A stretch of 31,673 nucleotides of DNA from Seison nebaliae (Eukaryota > Rotifera > Pararotatoria > Seisonacea > Seisonidae), in NCBI GenBank assembly GCA_023231475.1, contig JALJEE010001879.1, positions 1 to 31,673 of the forward strand. Direction: 5' to 3'. The notes under the pieces were generated by a model. That model did no database searches. It saw nothing but the letters and a program-made list of their open reading frames with translations, and was not told the DNA's origin. Below are positions 1 to 13,598 of this stretch, one piece after another. The position numbers and the translations under genes were made by a program. The stretch's first letter is position 1; every line of letters begins with the position of its first letter.

Positions 1-922
1 TGGAATGCGAGAAAATTAATATTGTTAGTTACGTCAATTACATTTTGATTCAAAATTCAAAATTTTTGAAGACGTGACACATTCTTACAGAAAGGAATAT
101 CAAATGAATTTGTTATATTCTTACACTGGATAAGTTGTAAAATAGTAATAATAAGTAATCACCAGTATCATAGCGAAATGATGGGATAACTCAAATTTAT
201 CGGAGATAAAACATTTACAGACATTCTAACATAGATTATTCGATATTACAATATGGTCAATCCATGAAACGCCGTTATTTGAACGAAAAGAAAAGAACGA
301 ATCTTTACTATTATACTGCAAATCAACAAAGGAACAGTCGAATCTGTGGATATTCTGCCGATTCTCTTTTCTCGTCGCGTTTTTACTGTTATCGACAAAA
401 TTTCGGAATCAAACTTCTACACTTCATACATTTCCAACATGACTCATTTTCATAATCGCTCAGTCTTTAGTCATACTATTCGATACTACGATTTATGTCG
501 CGATATTCTTCTCCAAGATTTCAAAATTTTCATTTTTTCTTACGATCCCACAGATTCTATACCAATCGATCGAGATTCCCTTACCGAATTAGACCGATTG
601 ATCGACGTTGGCTAAGATCGAAATTTGTTTTCCTAATTTTCAAACTTATCCCAACGAGAATTTCTCTAATAAATAATAATAATATTTAGAGAATGTGAAA
701 AGTAAATTTTATGAATTCTAAAAAACGTGAACTTTAATAATTTTTTTTTATTATAACAACAAATCTGCGCGGGGTAAATAAAGAAAATAATACTTGATAA
801 TTTAAACTTGATAATAATAATAAATTTAAACATGAAAATAAACTTTAGATTTTTTTTATTTCTTTAAAAATGTAGAAAAGTTTTTGAATTTTTCGAAAAA
901 GAAGTCCAACGAGATTTAATAA
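1..922. other. no gene recognised; 5' flank of ASH2L
   Basis: AT-rich sequence with only short overlapping open frames (none above 90 codons) whose translations look like random AT-rich peptides. I see no RNA gene and no transposon feature. The last few hundred bases should hold the ASH2L 5' UTR and promoter, but I can point to no specific element. Confidence 0.5.
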
Positions 923-3340
923 ATGTTCGATTTGGTTTATATAAACGATATTTATGATCGAACGACAAACGGAGAGTATAACGGAGAATGGAAATCGGCC
1001 ATTTTACAATCTGCTTCTCCAGATGATCATTGTTATTGTAAATCGTTGAGAGAATTGCAGGCCATTTCTTTTCAATGTGTGACTTGTGGGAAATATTTCC
1101 ATCGACATTGTCTATTGAATGAAAAATTGAAATCGATCAATCTTATTCCGATGATGAGCAATTATGAATTTAGTTGTTGCAATTGTTCGACGAAAAATGA
1201 AGAAACTTTCGAACATTTTTCTCCAAAAGCCGAACAAACTGTTTTGTCGGTAATCGCCAATTTGACATTGACTTCCAAAACTTCAAATTTTTTTTCTCAA
1301 CAAACCATTATACAATTTATCGCAAGAAATTGGGAGAGAATGACATTTAATACGAAGAAACAACGTTTAGCGTATTTCCAAACTAATTGTGCAAAATTTT
1401 TATCGAAGCCAAATTGTTTTTTGATAAAGACGGAATTGGACACGAAAACAGAAGAAGTTTTATTCGGTTTACGTTCTAGAGATATTTTATATAGATTAGG
1501 TGCATTCACTGAAAAAATTTGTCAATTCTTTTCTACGAACCAAAATAGTAACATTATTAAGGATGAAGAAAATTTATTTATAGGAAGAGATGGAATTGGA
1601 ACGAAAGAAAACGAAATGGAAAAAATTTGTACGAGAAATCAACATCTACAAAAGACGAAAAAGATAAAACGACGTTTTGATGATACGTCGATTGATGGAA
1701 CATATCATCGATCTTCCAATTCTCATTCATCGAATAATAAAAGAGTGAAATATACTGGTAGTTTATCGCATGAAATTGATACTTCATCTCAAACTGTACC
1801 ACCTCCAATTCTGGGAGAATTCGTACCAACAGATTATCCATTACTTGATCATCCGTTTAATCGTGAAAATTATCGATACTTATTAGCGGAACCTGATCCA
1901 TTTTCACCCATCCGATCTAATTGGGGTTCAACACCCGAATATGCAGGAAAACCGATTCCAGGACATTTGTATCGTTTATTTACTCATCCCAAATCTTTAT
2001 TAGCTTTACATGATCGTTCCACTCAATTGAGTTTATCGTCAGATCGATTAACTGTAAATGGAAGTCGTGGATATTCGACAGTTCGTGCAAATCAAGGCGT
2101 TTCTTATGGAACTTGGTACTTCGAATTCAAATTGAAACATTTGCCCAAATTGAAGAATGTGACATCTTCGTATCAACCGAGTGTACGTGTCGGTTGGTCA
2201 CAATCTTATACGAACGTTCACATTCCTTGTGGTTGTGATATCTTCTCTTACGGATGGAGATCACGAAAAGGAACAACATTTCATCGAAGTGAAGGATATC
2301 ATTATCCTTTTCGTAATGATGATCAGGAGAATAATAATGATTCTTCTTATGGAGATAATGATATTTGTGGTTGTTTAATTCATCTTCCCAATCGTCATCT
2401 GAAACTAATTGAAGATGATCATTCTAAAAATCATCAGATCATAACAAATTTCTCCGATGTTCACAACGTCGATGAATTGAGAGAGTTCGAGAAATATGTA
2501 GGAAGGAAACAAAAAGAGAAACGATTGACAATCAAACAGGCATATAAAGTGGATAATGGTAATCGAATAAAAAGAGTAGAAGTTGACGTAAAAGAAGCTC
2601 CAATTTACGATCGCATATCCGAACAACAAATCGCTTCCCGTTATCAAGGTAAACATAGTGAGGATGGAAATCAAAATAATATTTTCACAAAGAATGAACA
2701 ACTTCTCTCCCAATTACTTCCGCCAACTTATAAACATTTGAATCTCATCAAATTTAAATCACACCTTTATTATGAGTCACGTGACGTCCTCGAAGATATT
2801 GTTAGAAGTAAAACAATCGTTCCTGACAGTTCAATCCACTTCTTCAAGAATGGGAAATGTCTGGGACCAGCTTTTGTCCAATTAACATCAGGAACATATT
2901 TCCCTACAATCTCCATCTATAAGGATGCTCATTTAAATGTAAACTTTGGACCTAATTTCGAGTATGAACCAGACGCAAATTTATTTCCTGAATGGACACC
3001 AGTTATTATTTGTTTTCTTTCCTAATTATCGATATCGATCGATCAGATTAGAACTCTCTCTCTCTATCTCTCCTCAAATATTTCTTCTTCTCGCTCATTA
3101 TTCATTTAATCGAATTACGAGAATCTTATGAAAAACTTCTTTTTTCATTTTCAGATGTCGGAAGCTGGCCAAGTCAACACGATCAGATACTTGTTAGCTG
3201 ATTTGGTATTTCATGTGGCGAATCCGGATCCACCAGTCGATGTACATAACGATCTAATTGATGTTCGGCCAAATAAATCATCTTCGAATTCGAAAACGAA
3301 AAAAAATTTATTGTCGAAAATAAAAAAATCAAAGAAATGA
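923..3340 (+). CDS. ASH2L: ASH2L, core subunit of SET1/MLL (COMPASS) H3K4 methyltransferase complexes
   Basis: Two exons, 923-3001 and 3155-3340, give 754 residues (human ASH2L is about 628). Residues 37-88 form the ASH2L-type cysteine-rich finger and winged-helix start (C37, C39, C52, C55, H60, C63, C85, C88), followed by FEHFSPK-like helical sequence. Residues about 383 onward are the SPRY domain: GYSTVRANQGV, GTWYFEF, VRVGWSQ, FSYGWRSRKGTTFH, LIKFKSHLYYE, IHFFKNGKCLG, TYFPTISIYK and NFGPNFEYEPD all match the family order. The 153-nt intron (GTTATT...TTTCAG) rejoins the conserved PMS motif, and exon 2 carries the DPY-30-binding helix (RYLLADLVFHV), then a Lys/Ser tail. In the family, ASH2L with RBBP5 activates the SET1/MLL catalytic subunit in the nucleus. 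Oddities: a roughly 110-residue insertion inside SPRY and a basic C-terminal tail. The start is the first ATG of the frame; an upstream exon cannot be excluded. Confidence 0.95.
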
Positions 3341-3425
3341 TTAATTATTGTGAAAATCGACGGAGTATCTCCTCCATCTCTCCCTCATTTCTTGTCACTG
3401 AGTTGCTCTCACATCCATCTTTACC

Positions 3426-3431
3426 AATAAA
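3426..3431 (+). terminator. candidate poly(A) signal for ASH2L
   Basis: AATAAA about 85 nt after the ASH2L stop codon; a second AATAAA lies at 3603-3608. Either could direct 3'-end formation. Assigned by position only. Confidence 0.45.
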
Positions 3432-6400
3432 CATTTATTTCCTTTTTTGTCAAAATATTGTTTTCTTTCACGACGTTCTCTCTCTCTCTCTCTCTCTCTA
3501 TTTCTTCGTCCGACTCTCTAAAATTTGTGTTTCATGTAGATGTCAATTTCGAATTGAATTGGTATCTGATACTAACTTGTATGTAATATTATTTAATAAT
3601 TTAATAAACTTTCTTTTCTATTTCGACCCTTTTTCTTTCTATCAAATTATTCATCAAAAGAATCGAATTGTTCTATATCGATTTCTTTAACGATCTAAAT
3701 AAATAAATAATATGTTCACGTACATCTACCACTTCACGCTGATGAGAATTATATACGACGATTCTCATTCAATCACTCACTCATTCATCCGTCTATCCAT
3801 CCATCCACCTAGACTCATTCTCACTCTCCACTACCACTATTCCCTTCCTATGAGTGTGATCGTTATTTTGATCACTAATAGAATTAATTGTTCAATATTA
3901 TTGCTGATTAATTACTCTCAACAACACATTTCCTCCCATAGTTCTATCACTTTCATTCTTTCCCGATTATACCACATGACTAAAATGATATGATATAAAC
4001 GTTAACCAAAATTTATTTAAAAAAAACTGACGAACAATTTCGATGATGGGGAACTCATCTTATTTCTTCCCTTGACTTTTATTGACTAATCAACATAAAC
4101 AACATCCAATATCATCATCATAATTAAACTATCTTCTTTTCTTTTTATTCGAATTAATTTTAATGTTTTAGTTCAAGTCGAAAAAATTGAATTGATTGAA
4201 GTATTGTGTAAGATGTTTCTTTCATTTCGAAAATTCTCTTTCAATTTACTCTTCTCCCAATTTGTTTTTGAACAAATTCAAAATAGTTCTTTACTCCCAT
4301 TTTTCATAAATTGTCAAAACAATGTTAAAAAAAATTATTTGCAATTTTCTCCACTCGCACCAAAGAAGAAAACACTATTGAAATTACATTGAATCTTTGA
4401 ATTTTGAATGAATCTTCTGTGTCTTTCTTTTCTATAATTATGTCTTCGTTCAAGTTCGTTAAATTGAATTAATTAAAAAAAAATATTTTCTTTTTATAAC
4501 TTATATGATGTATGCATATATCGGAAGAATGTTGTCATTAATTTGTTCGCATGTGTCAGGGCGGGACAAGAAGGGATGATGAAGAATCTGGAGATAAAAA
4601 CTGATTTTATTCATAAGAATTCTGTATTACTACTTCAATTCTCCATTCTGCTGTTAATTTTCACATGAATGAAAGAAATCTAATCTCGCCTTTCACTCCC
4701 AATATTTCCTATTCGTCAGAAGTATGTGCAATTCGAGACCTTTTCTTTACGTTATTCAACTTTTACTTTACTTCTTTTTTCAATCGGTCATAATTCATTT
4801 CATTCATGACCTCCTCCAGAAAGGGAGAGAAAATAATTAATTTTCTCCAATTTGTTATTATGCTAAAGATTCATAAATTTTATTTCGTTCTGTTCTCCTA
4901 TCCGACGTAGAAGAGAAAGCTACAAGTATTTCGAAAGGATTTCTCTCTCTTTAATTGTAATTAGAATCGTATGAACAATTCGATAGTATTTATGATCCCT
5001 TATCATTAATAATGGTTATATATTATTTGGAAAATTTAATTTGATTTTTGTCCTTTCTCAATAATTCTTATTGATCCAAATCATCTCATGGATATTCCCA
5101 TGTTGTCATCGTTTATTTCTATATTAGGATTATTTCTTCGGGAATAACATGACATTTCCCAACATTCAACTTCGAATTATTAAAATATTTAATTTTTATT
5201 AAAAATTATTTGTTTGTTGTTGGTAAAAAGAATGGAATAATGGGAATTCTATTAAATTCCTTTCCATCATCTTTAACAAGGTGTGTTCCATTCTATACTT
5301 ATACAAATATTACGTTTATGTAATATATGTGCTTCTGTCAATCGATTTCTTCAACTGAAATGTTGAAACCTATTGAAAGAATTAATGATTATTAAGAGGA
5401 CATGGTAATGGTGAAGAAAATAGGTTCATTGGAATCATGTTTTTTATTCAATTAAAACATTGTTAATCATTGTTATTAGAGTTAATTTTGTTTACCCATT
5501 AACATCTATGTTGGACTTTCTGTTTTTCTACCTTCAAACATATTAATCGAATGTTAATGATGCTCAATAGATAATAAGAGGTAGGTAGCGGACGAATTAA
5601 TAAAATTAATGTGCGCAAAAAAAGCAGTTTGTTAGTTAAATGAAAACTGGTAGTATTTTGAAAAAAAAAGTATTAAAACATCCTTCATTTTTCATAACCT
5701 CACACCTCAGTAATGTGAAAAGAATAAAAAATTTGTGAAGAAAATGTTTTATTGGTATGTCCCTTCAATGTTATAGGGTCATCTCAACAAAGCAAAATTG
5801 AGAAAGAAATTTATTAAAGAAAATTGCGTTAACTTATAATAATTAAAGTATTTTTACTATCTACTATTATCGTAGTGATTATACATTGAAGAAATGTCTT
5901 TTATTCTGTTTTGAAAATTCTTTTAGTGAAATAGATGACATTTTTTTACATAGACACATCTGAAATGTGAGTCACTCGTAGAAATCGACCACTTGTTTGG
6001 CAGAAGTCAGTTGATTAGGAGTTGTGCTTAACATTTTCAATTATAATAATATCTTATCATATCCATCTTTTGGTATTGAAATGAAAATTTATTTTGACTA
6101 TTATCGATTCATATGTCATTCGACATCTGTCAATCGAAAATGAAGAAATATCGATGAAATTTTATAATTTTGTTTTAAAAAAGAACTTCCCGTAACATCG
6201 ACAGCGAATATGAGAAATTTAGGAGAATATGAATACATAACATTGTGTAAATATACATGAATTTCAATCATTTTATGTAATATGTTGTCAAACGATCTTG
6301 ATTCATAAAGAACATATGGAAGTTTGGTATATAGAGAAACAAATTGAATACTCATTAGAGACCAATATCATTCGACTAATTCGAAATTTTTAAGGAAAAA

Positions 6401-8315
6401 CTTTCTCGAAAACATTATTTTTTAACTAAACTTTTTCGAGTCCCCCTTCCACAACCGTTCACATATCGTACTCTTCGTAAGCGTTCCAATTACTGATGAA
6501 GTAGGATTCTATTTGTCGTCTACTACGAAGTCGACTACAACCGAAACTCATTTTCAAAAGATTGTTAGTTGTAGCTCGGGGATGAATTGAATGAATTCGT
6601 TTGATCTGATTAGCAGATGATCCAGTTCGTATGAGAAGGAAAGAAAACCAATTATCAATATATCTGATATGGTGAAGGAAAAACGTCGAATTCTCAATAA
6701 GATTTTCGTCCGAACTGAAATTTTATCGTTAGGTTATCTGTATGTTTTTTTTTCCATTTTTTTTTGCTGTCACTTCAACAATTCTTCTTCTTATTCCTCG
6801 AATTTTTCCAGTTCATCTTTCAAAAAAAAATATGTTACTTTTCTCTTTCTTTCCTTCGTTTTGCCTTATTATTCTCTCCTCTTCATTTCTGTCGAAATTC
6901 ATCAACTTTCCTATTTCCCAAAGTTGTAGTGAGAGCCAGGAGATATCTCTCTGGCAACAGATTAGTATTATCAACTTCAACACATCTACAGTAGTGGTTA
7001 TATGGACAATGATACGTTTGTGTGTGTAGATGTGTACGGGGGAAATATGAATAGTCAACTTCTTTCTGAACTCAAATGTAAATGAATAGGTGTCGGTGTA
7101 TACAATTCTTCTTCACTTCTAACCAAAATCAAATTCTCAACCGAAATATATGAAGATAAAAATTAATTATTTTAATATTTCTCCCTCCTAATCATACGTA
7201 CGTAATATATATTGCTTAATTTCTAGAATATAATGGTTTCTGTGTAACACATAGGCTAAAGTCAAATATGTTAATGTCGATGAATGTTATATGGGAAAAA
7301 TAAAGGAGATTAACACACACAGAAGTAGATGAAGAGGAATAGGAAACTATTGCTCTATTTCTTTTCGACTCCTACGTAATAGCTACTTTCCAATGTTGCT
7401 CTTTTTACATGAAAATAATTTAATTTTTTATCCTCTTTCACCATTCGAACCAATAATACTCATCACTCATTGAAAAAGAAAAACTAACTAATATTTCTTT
7501 TTCTTATTCTTCAATTACTCTTCTTTCCAATGTCTATTTTGGAATTGAATAAGTTTCAGAATCTTCAAAAAAAGAATTTTAATTTTAAATTTTTCATTTT
7601 TCTTTTTCAACATTAATACTTGAAATCATGTAATGTGACATTGATGAGTGTAAAAAATAAAAATTTTAAGGTGTGTTGACGTTGAGAGTTCAACTTTTTC
7701 AATGTCGATTGGATAATTTAGAATTGAAATAGAATGCCCAGTTATTTCTTGCCTGACATCAATCAGGGTTTGAACATAAAAGGAGAGAAGTTCAATAGCA
7801 GATTGGATAATATTCGATGGAATTTTATTAAATTGATGATGAATATGTCAAATGATCGTTGTTATTATTATATTAAATAATCTAGTTTAAATTATCTTCC
7901 GTTTCTTAAATAATTCTCTCGTTAAGTTAATATTCTTGATTGATCATAATTAGAATGAAAAAGATGATGTAATAAAATTTTATTGAATAAAAAATTGTAA
8001 GCACCACATAAAAAAATTAATTTAAGAAAGTTTAAACATTTAAACATTCGTGATTTGAAAACTTATATAGTTACATGGGACATAATTTGACATTGGCAGC
8101 ACGTTATGACAAGTGTTAAAATTATGTTAATAAAAATTATTATAATCGGAGGTTGAAGTAATTGACAAGGGTATTAGGAAAGAAAAAGATATTTTTAAGA
8201 TACATGCAATTCTCAGCAGACACCAGACAGAAGTAGTTGAAATTGAAACGAAATATTATTTCATTAATTTTGGGAGGAGGAATATAGTGGTATTTGGTGA
8301 ATGTGTGTATGATTT

Positions 8316-8366
8316 CTATTTATTTATCTACCTATTTATCTACGTAATTACCTGTCTATCTTGCTA
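8316..8366 (+). repeat. degenerate TATC/CTAT microsatellite
   Basis: Imperfect tetranucleotide run (TTTATCTACC TATTTATCTACG and similar steps). Simple repeat with no evident function. Confidence 0.5.
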
Positions 8367-8776
8367 CGGATGTACATACGTAGGAATTAATATGAGAGAG
8401 GGGATAATAATATGAAAATAGTATTTTACCCATAATCCGTCCACATCCCATTGAGGAGATTGACTAGAAAGCGAGCTACACATAGCGCTAGAGACTTATA
8501 AGTATTTATTCATTTATCTATTCATTCTCCGGTTGTTGTAGATAACAAATTTATTTATTAATTCATTCATCCATTAATTCTCATATCGTTACGGTGAACA
8601 TCTTCTATCGTTATTCTTCTATTTCTTTTCTTTTGTTTCTTACATATATCCAATTCAAATGTGAAGTGAAATCTTCCTCTTTTAGTTTAAATCGAATTCT
8701 CCTTCATCCGATGGATTTATTCTTCTTCTACTTATGTAGCTCGTTGAGAGTTTAGTTCATGATCTTATGTCATTAA

Positions 8777-8777
<1 letters not shown>

Positions 8778-8816
<39 letters not shown>
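8778..8816 (+). repeat. (ATC)13 microsatellite
   Basis: Thirteen perfect ATC units in non-coding sequence upstream of the large unknown gene. Likely polymorphic. Confidence 0.9.
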
Positions 8817-9601
8817 TGACAAGTATTCATCATCAGATCTTGTAACAATGAGAATAAATTAATAAAAATGAGATTATTGACAAACGTAAGAATTTGGGAA
8901 TTGATTCATCATTTGATGAATTCGCTCAATTCTTCTTTTATTGTTTATTTGTTTATTCCACAGTTATTCCGATGTATTATCAATCACTTGAAATTCTAAT
9001 TGTTGAATAATGAATAATGAAAAAATATTATGGATGCTGTTTCCATGCTTTCCGTTATGACAGTTAAGTTATTCTCTTAACATTCTGAGGATAGTTTGTT
9101 AGTTAACTGGTTTGTTTTCTTTTTTTTTGTTGAACATCGTCTTCTTCGTCTTCTTCAGTGTCAGCTGAATGTTGATAATGATGAGTATTTACGTCATAAA
9201 TTTCTTTTGATTTTTCTTTCTCATTAAAACTTTATCTAATTTCAACATTATTTATTTGATAGTTATTATTTATATTAATATTTAAGTCTGCATCCATCTC
9301 ATCTTCACTTCATCTCATACTGTGTGTGTGCTCTATCTCAATTTATATAATATTCTCATTTACCACCATCTCAATCATAATAATAATAAAATCAAAAATA
9401 TTACTCTATTTTATTCGAACACAAAAAATTTATTTGAAGATTGAAGATTTATGGAATAGAAGGACATTTAGGAGAATCGTTTACCTCCACTCTCTTTTTT
9501 TTATCATTATTTATCACTTCAGCATTCATATCAAAAATTTTGTCACGAGCCAAAAAGGAAATAGGAAGTGATTCGTTTGACAAACATCGAAAAGTTCTTG
9601 A

Positions 9602-10674
9602 ATGGCAGCACATTTACAACGAGATTATTATCGTCGCCTATCCTCCGAGTCATTAGATGATGGATTCAATCTACATGACACGTTGCCAACCACCTTACCG
9701 AAAACTTTATCAACCACATCTCTTCTCTCCACCAATACTCGCCCCACAACACAAACATCACGATTACCCATCACAACTACTACAATTAGTAGCACGATAA
9801 CAAATCCGAGAATCGATTTAAATCATTCAATTCAATCAAATCCTATTTCATCATCTAATGACCATTCTTCACCGTTGAATGGAAGCGGAAAAATGGAAAC
9901 TTCCATCCTTCCCACATCTACCATTACAACGACCACAACAATCACTTCTACAACTATTACAACTATAACGACATCTTCGTCACCGACCTTAGTAGAAATG
10001 TTACCGACGATCGCTAATTCACACATTCCGAAAGAGAAGAATGGTAATCGAACGGAAGTAAATAAAATGATTGAATCATTTATGGTGAGTCCTATGGAAC
10101 GATTGCCATCATTAAACAACCATGAGAATAACGAGAGCATCAATATTAACAATAATAATTTGAATATTAATGAAATGGATGTTGTTGAGACCGGAAGTGT
10201 GAATGTCGATGAAGTGTTTGAGGACTGTGATGCAGTTGTGAATGAAGTGGAAGTGAAAGATGAGAGTGAGAAACATCGAGTTGAAGAGAAAGAGGAGTTT
10301 ATTAGATCAAGATTATCCAATTTGTTTGGAACATATCGACGACCACTGGAAAAGAGTACGATCAAAACTCAATTGCTCGACATTCCGGACAGAGTTAAAT
10401 ATCGTGAGGAGAAACAATCGAAATTTTATCTGGATTTCACAGATACTTTTATTCGAGCTCCTTACGAATCGTTGTCAGCTCTTGAAAATTTTTGGAGGTT
10501 AAGGCAATCAAATAAATTGGAGCAGAGGCAAATGACATGGTTGAAAGATGAGAAGGAACGTCTCACACGTAATGCTCGTCGTCATCATTATCAACGGAAT
10601 GCCAAATCCGCTGGAAACTTATCACGACATTCATCTACTGTACGATCGCATCAACTCAATCACTCTCGAACATC

Positions 10675-10707
<33 letters not shown>

Positions 10708-13557
10708 TCAACATCAACAACAACAACATCGATATTCTGATATTGATAGAAAACAAAGATTTGCTGTACCAACTTCATTATCATCCATTTCTTCCTCTAC
10801 AACAACAATAACAACACCATCGACAACAATAACAAGACCGTTAACATCGATAACAACACCATTGACAACAATAACAACACCGTTAACCACAATATCAACA
10901 TCGAGAATTGATAAAATGAAAATAACTTCAACTATTCCATTAATAATCGAGACAGTAGTAACATCTGATGTTAAGTCTGTTTCGATGGCAGATGTTCCGC
11001 TCACATCATCAGTCAATTTAAATGATATGAAGAAAGATGATCACCTTGAAGAGTTCCATTCGAATACTTCTTCACAACCACTCATTCATCCGAAACAGAC
11101 GACAAATTTAGAAGAATTGAATAGAGAAAAACATTCTCCCGTTTCTCATCGTGTCCTCACTACTTGTACGTCCGCCATCAACAACATCAGTTTATCAACA
11201 GGTCTCTCATCAAAGAATGAGTATGTGAAAAAGTCTTCACATGACCGTTTGAGAACTGGTTAATTTTTATTTCCTCTTAATTTCATTTATATGATGTGTT
11301 AAAGATAAAAACTCTCCCAAATCTAACGATCACAATCATCATTCGAAGTCAGTTGGACAACGAGAGAATAAGAATAGTCATAAATTGAACGAGCCAATTT
11401 TCAATCGGCCCGGGAAGAAAAGTGACGAATGGAGTGTTGATAGTGGAACCGGAAGTCTTTCTGACCATAATGGTCCACAATCAACAAGTTCATCTTTTAC
11501 TTATTTTCCTTCAATCCACTTCATTTCCCTCATAAACAGCTGATGCTTTTTGTGCGAGTAGTTCTGATGAGGATGATAGTACAAAACCGCGAACTAATTC
11601 CAGATGTCGAGGTCAATCACCATCAGTAGGCATCGCAACCACTTTCACTATGGCCAACAGTTATCATGACAGTCGAAATGTAGAAGATCCTTTAAATAAG
11701 TCAAAGAATTCTATTGTGAGGAATGAGAAATGTCATGATATTTCAGTGAACAAATCGATTGTGTTAGGCAAAGGAGTCGATGACTCTTCGTCAATGATCC
11801 AAACAGTTGATACACTAGACGGCAAATTACAAGAAGAGAACAGAACAAAATATTTTGATGAAGATAAAACGAGTCAGAGATATTTCCATTTGAATGCGGA
11901 CAACTGTCATCTGAAGAAGTCCATTCCATCAATGAACGAAAAATGTTCCTTTAAGAGCCAAATGAATCAAACGAATATAGCAACTAATCAAAATGATTTC
12001 AAAGAGTTCGCCAATACCATCGACACAGACGATGCTATTGGATACATATTGTCAGACGATGATGATGACGATGATGACGATGAATATGATAATGAGTTAA
12101 ACGAGAAAATGAAAGGAAATGAAGAGAATCAGAAGAAATCAAAAGAAATCCAACCTGAACATAATGTCATTAGTTCCGATAAATTAATAAATAATTCGGA
12201 GAAGAAGAAACCGAAGGAGTTGATGAAGAAAGGAAACAGAACAGCAAATCGAAATGGAATTAAATTAAATGACATAAAATTGTTAGAGAAAGAAATTGAA
12301 AGATCGTCCATTAATGGAATGAAATTCTTGAAGAAATCCTTAAAAGATGTTGATGATTCCCAACAAAAATTCTCCAACGCATTTTCCCATCATCGACGTC
12401 GAACTACGACAAAAAATAATTCGACTAATAAAATTGAACAAAAATTTAAGGAAATGTTCAAAAATTCGAAAACTGAATCGAATGAAAATCGAATAGAATC
12501 AAAAATTCCATCATCCACTAATGGTACGATGAGAAGGAATGAGAAGACGCAGAAAGTCGATGAAGTAAAAATGGAGAAAATTGAGAAGAATTTCAAAATG
12601 GAGAAAGAAGAGAGATTGAATAAAGATGAGAAAAAAGAAAAAATGGAAAGAATAGATGTAAAAGTTGAGAAAAAAGAGAATATTCAAAAGAAATTGAAAA
12701 TTGAAGAAGAGAATGATGTTCATAGAAGAGAATCGAATAATGGACTGAAAATCGGTTTAACGAGTGATAGTGGAAAGCGAAAGAAGAATAAACGATTATC
12801 AGATTGGAATGACGAGAAGAAAGTTCGAGAAGAAATCCATCAAGAGAAATTGACTAAAATCAATGGCGAATTACCAAATAAGAAGAAGCGATTGATTGGT
12901 GAGAATGACGATGATGAATTAGAATTGGGACAAATTGTTGATGATAATTCACCTGCTAATTCGCAAATTTCCAATCAATCTGCTCAATCGAAACCTGTGA
13001 TCAAAAATGGTAGTTTGAGTAGAAAGCGTCATATCATCGAAATGGATGGAATGAGTTCGAAGAAACTGTTGAAGCCGGGAATATCATCTTCGACTTATTC
13101 ATCTCCGGGAGCAGATGCATCGAATAGGAATCATGAAATGAGAATTTATAATCATTGTCGTCGACGAAGCGATTCACCAAAAGGTGGAGATGAAACGATG
13201 AGTTATCGGAAAGAAAAAATTAGTCGAATGAATAGAAATGGAAGAAATCAAAACTTTTTAAACGATATCGAATTAGATCAATTGAAATCAGTTGATCATT
13301 CCAGTAAATCTTCTTCCACATGTTCTCTCACTTCATCGAATGAATGTGTAACATCGTCACGTAATTCAAAAGAGAAAAAGATTTGTACTAAATCAAAATT
13401 ATTAAATAATTCTAATAGACAAATAAACAATAATAACAATGATAATAATAATTCATCAAAATCATTATTATTATCAGATTTGGTAAGTTTCATCAAAAAG
13501 GAATGTAATATTCCTAATCAAAAATCTTTTAATTCCTCCTCAGGCAACCACAACAAC

Positions 13558-13598
<41 letters not shown>

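Larger units (their letters stand above)
3341..9601. other. 6.2-kb gap without a recognisable gene
   Basis: After the ASH2L 3' UTR, this stretch holds only short open frames with no family resemblance on either strand, poly-T and poly-A tracts, pyrimidine-rich runs such as (CT)n near 3478-3500, and two microsatellites near its right end. It could hold non-coding 5' exons, enhancers or the promoter of the downstream 1712-residue gene. The last 300 bp or so (9300-9601) are probably that gene's 5' leader. I see no tRNA, transposon end or conserved coding exon. Confidence 0.5.

Noticed and set aside
6669-6740. Short exon beginning ATGGTGAAGG and ending at a GTATGT
   Set aside because: Peptide MVKEKRRILNKIF... 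has no family match, and all supported donors here are GTT. Probably chance.
8778-8816. CRISPR-like or regulatory array
   Set aside because: A pure ATC microsatellite without spacers, in a eukaryotic locus.
9441-9656. Open frame overlapping the start of the large gene in another frame
   Set aside because: Its translation is hydrophobic with no continuation, and the 9602 frame runs on for 552 codons. Shadow.
9832-10365. 177-codon minus-strand frame opposite exon 1 of the large gene
   Set aside because: Valine/serine-rich complement of the ACA/ATT-rich coding repeats. An antisense shadow.
13483-13543. Treating the GTAAGT...CAG segment as a true intron of the large gene
   Set aside because: Removal shifts the frame and meets a stop soon after the Asn run, while the unspliced frame stays open for more than 400 further codons. 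Reported as a finding, not used in the gene model.
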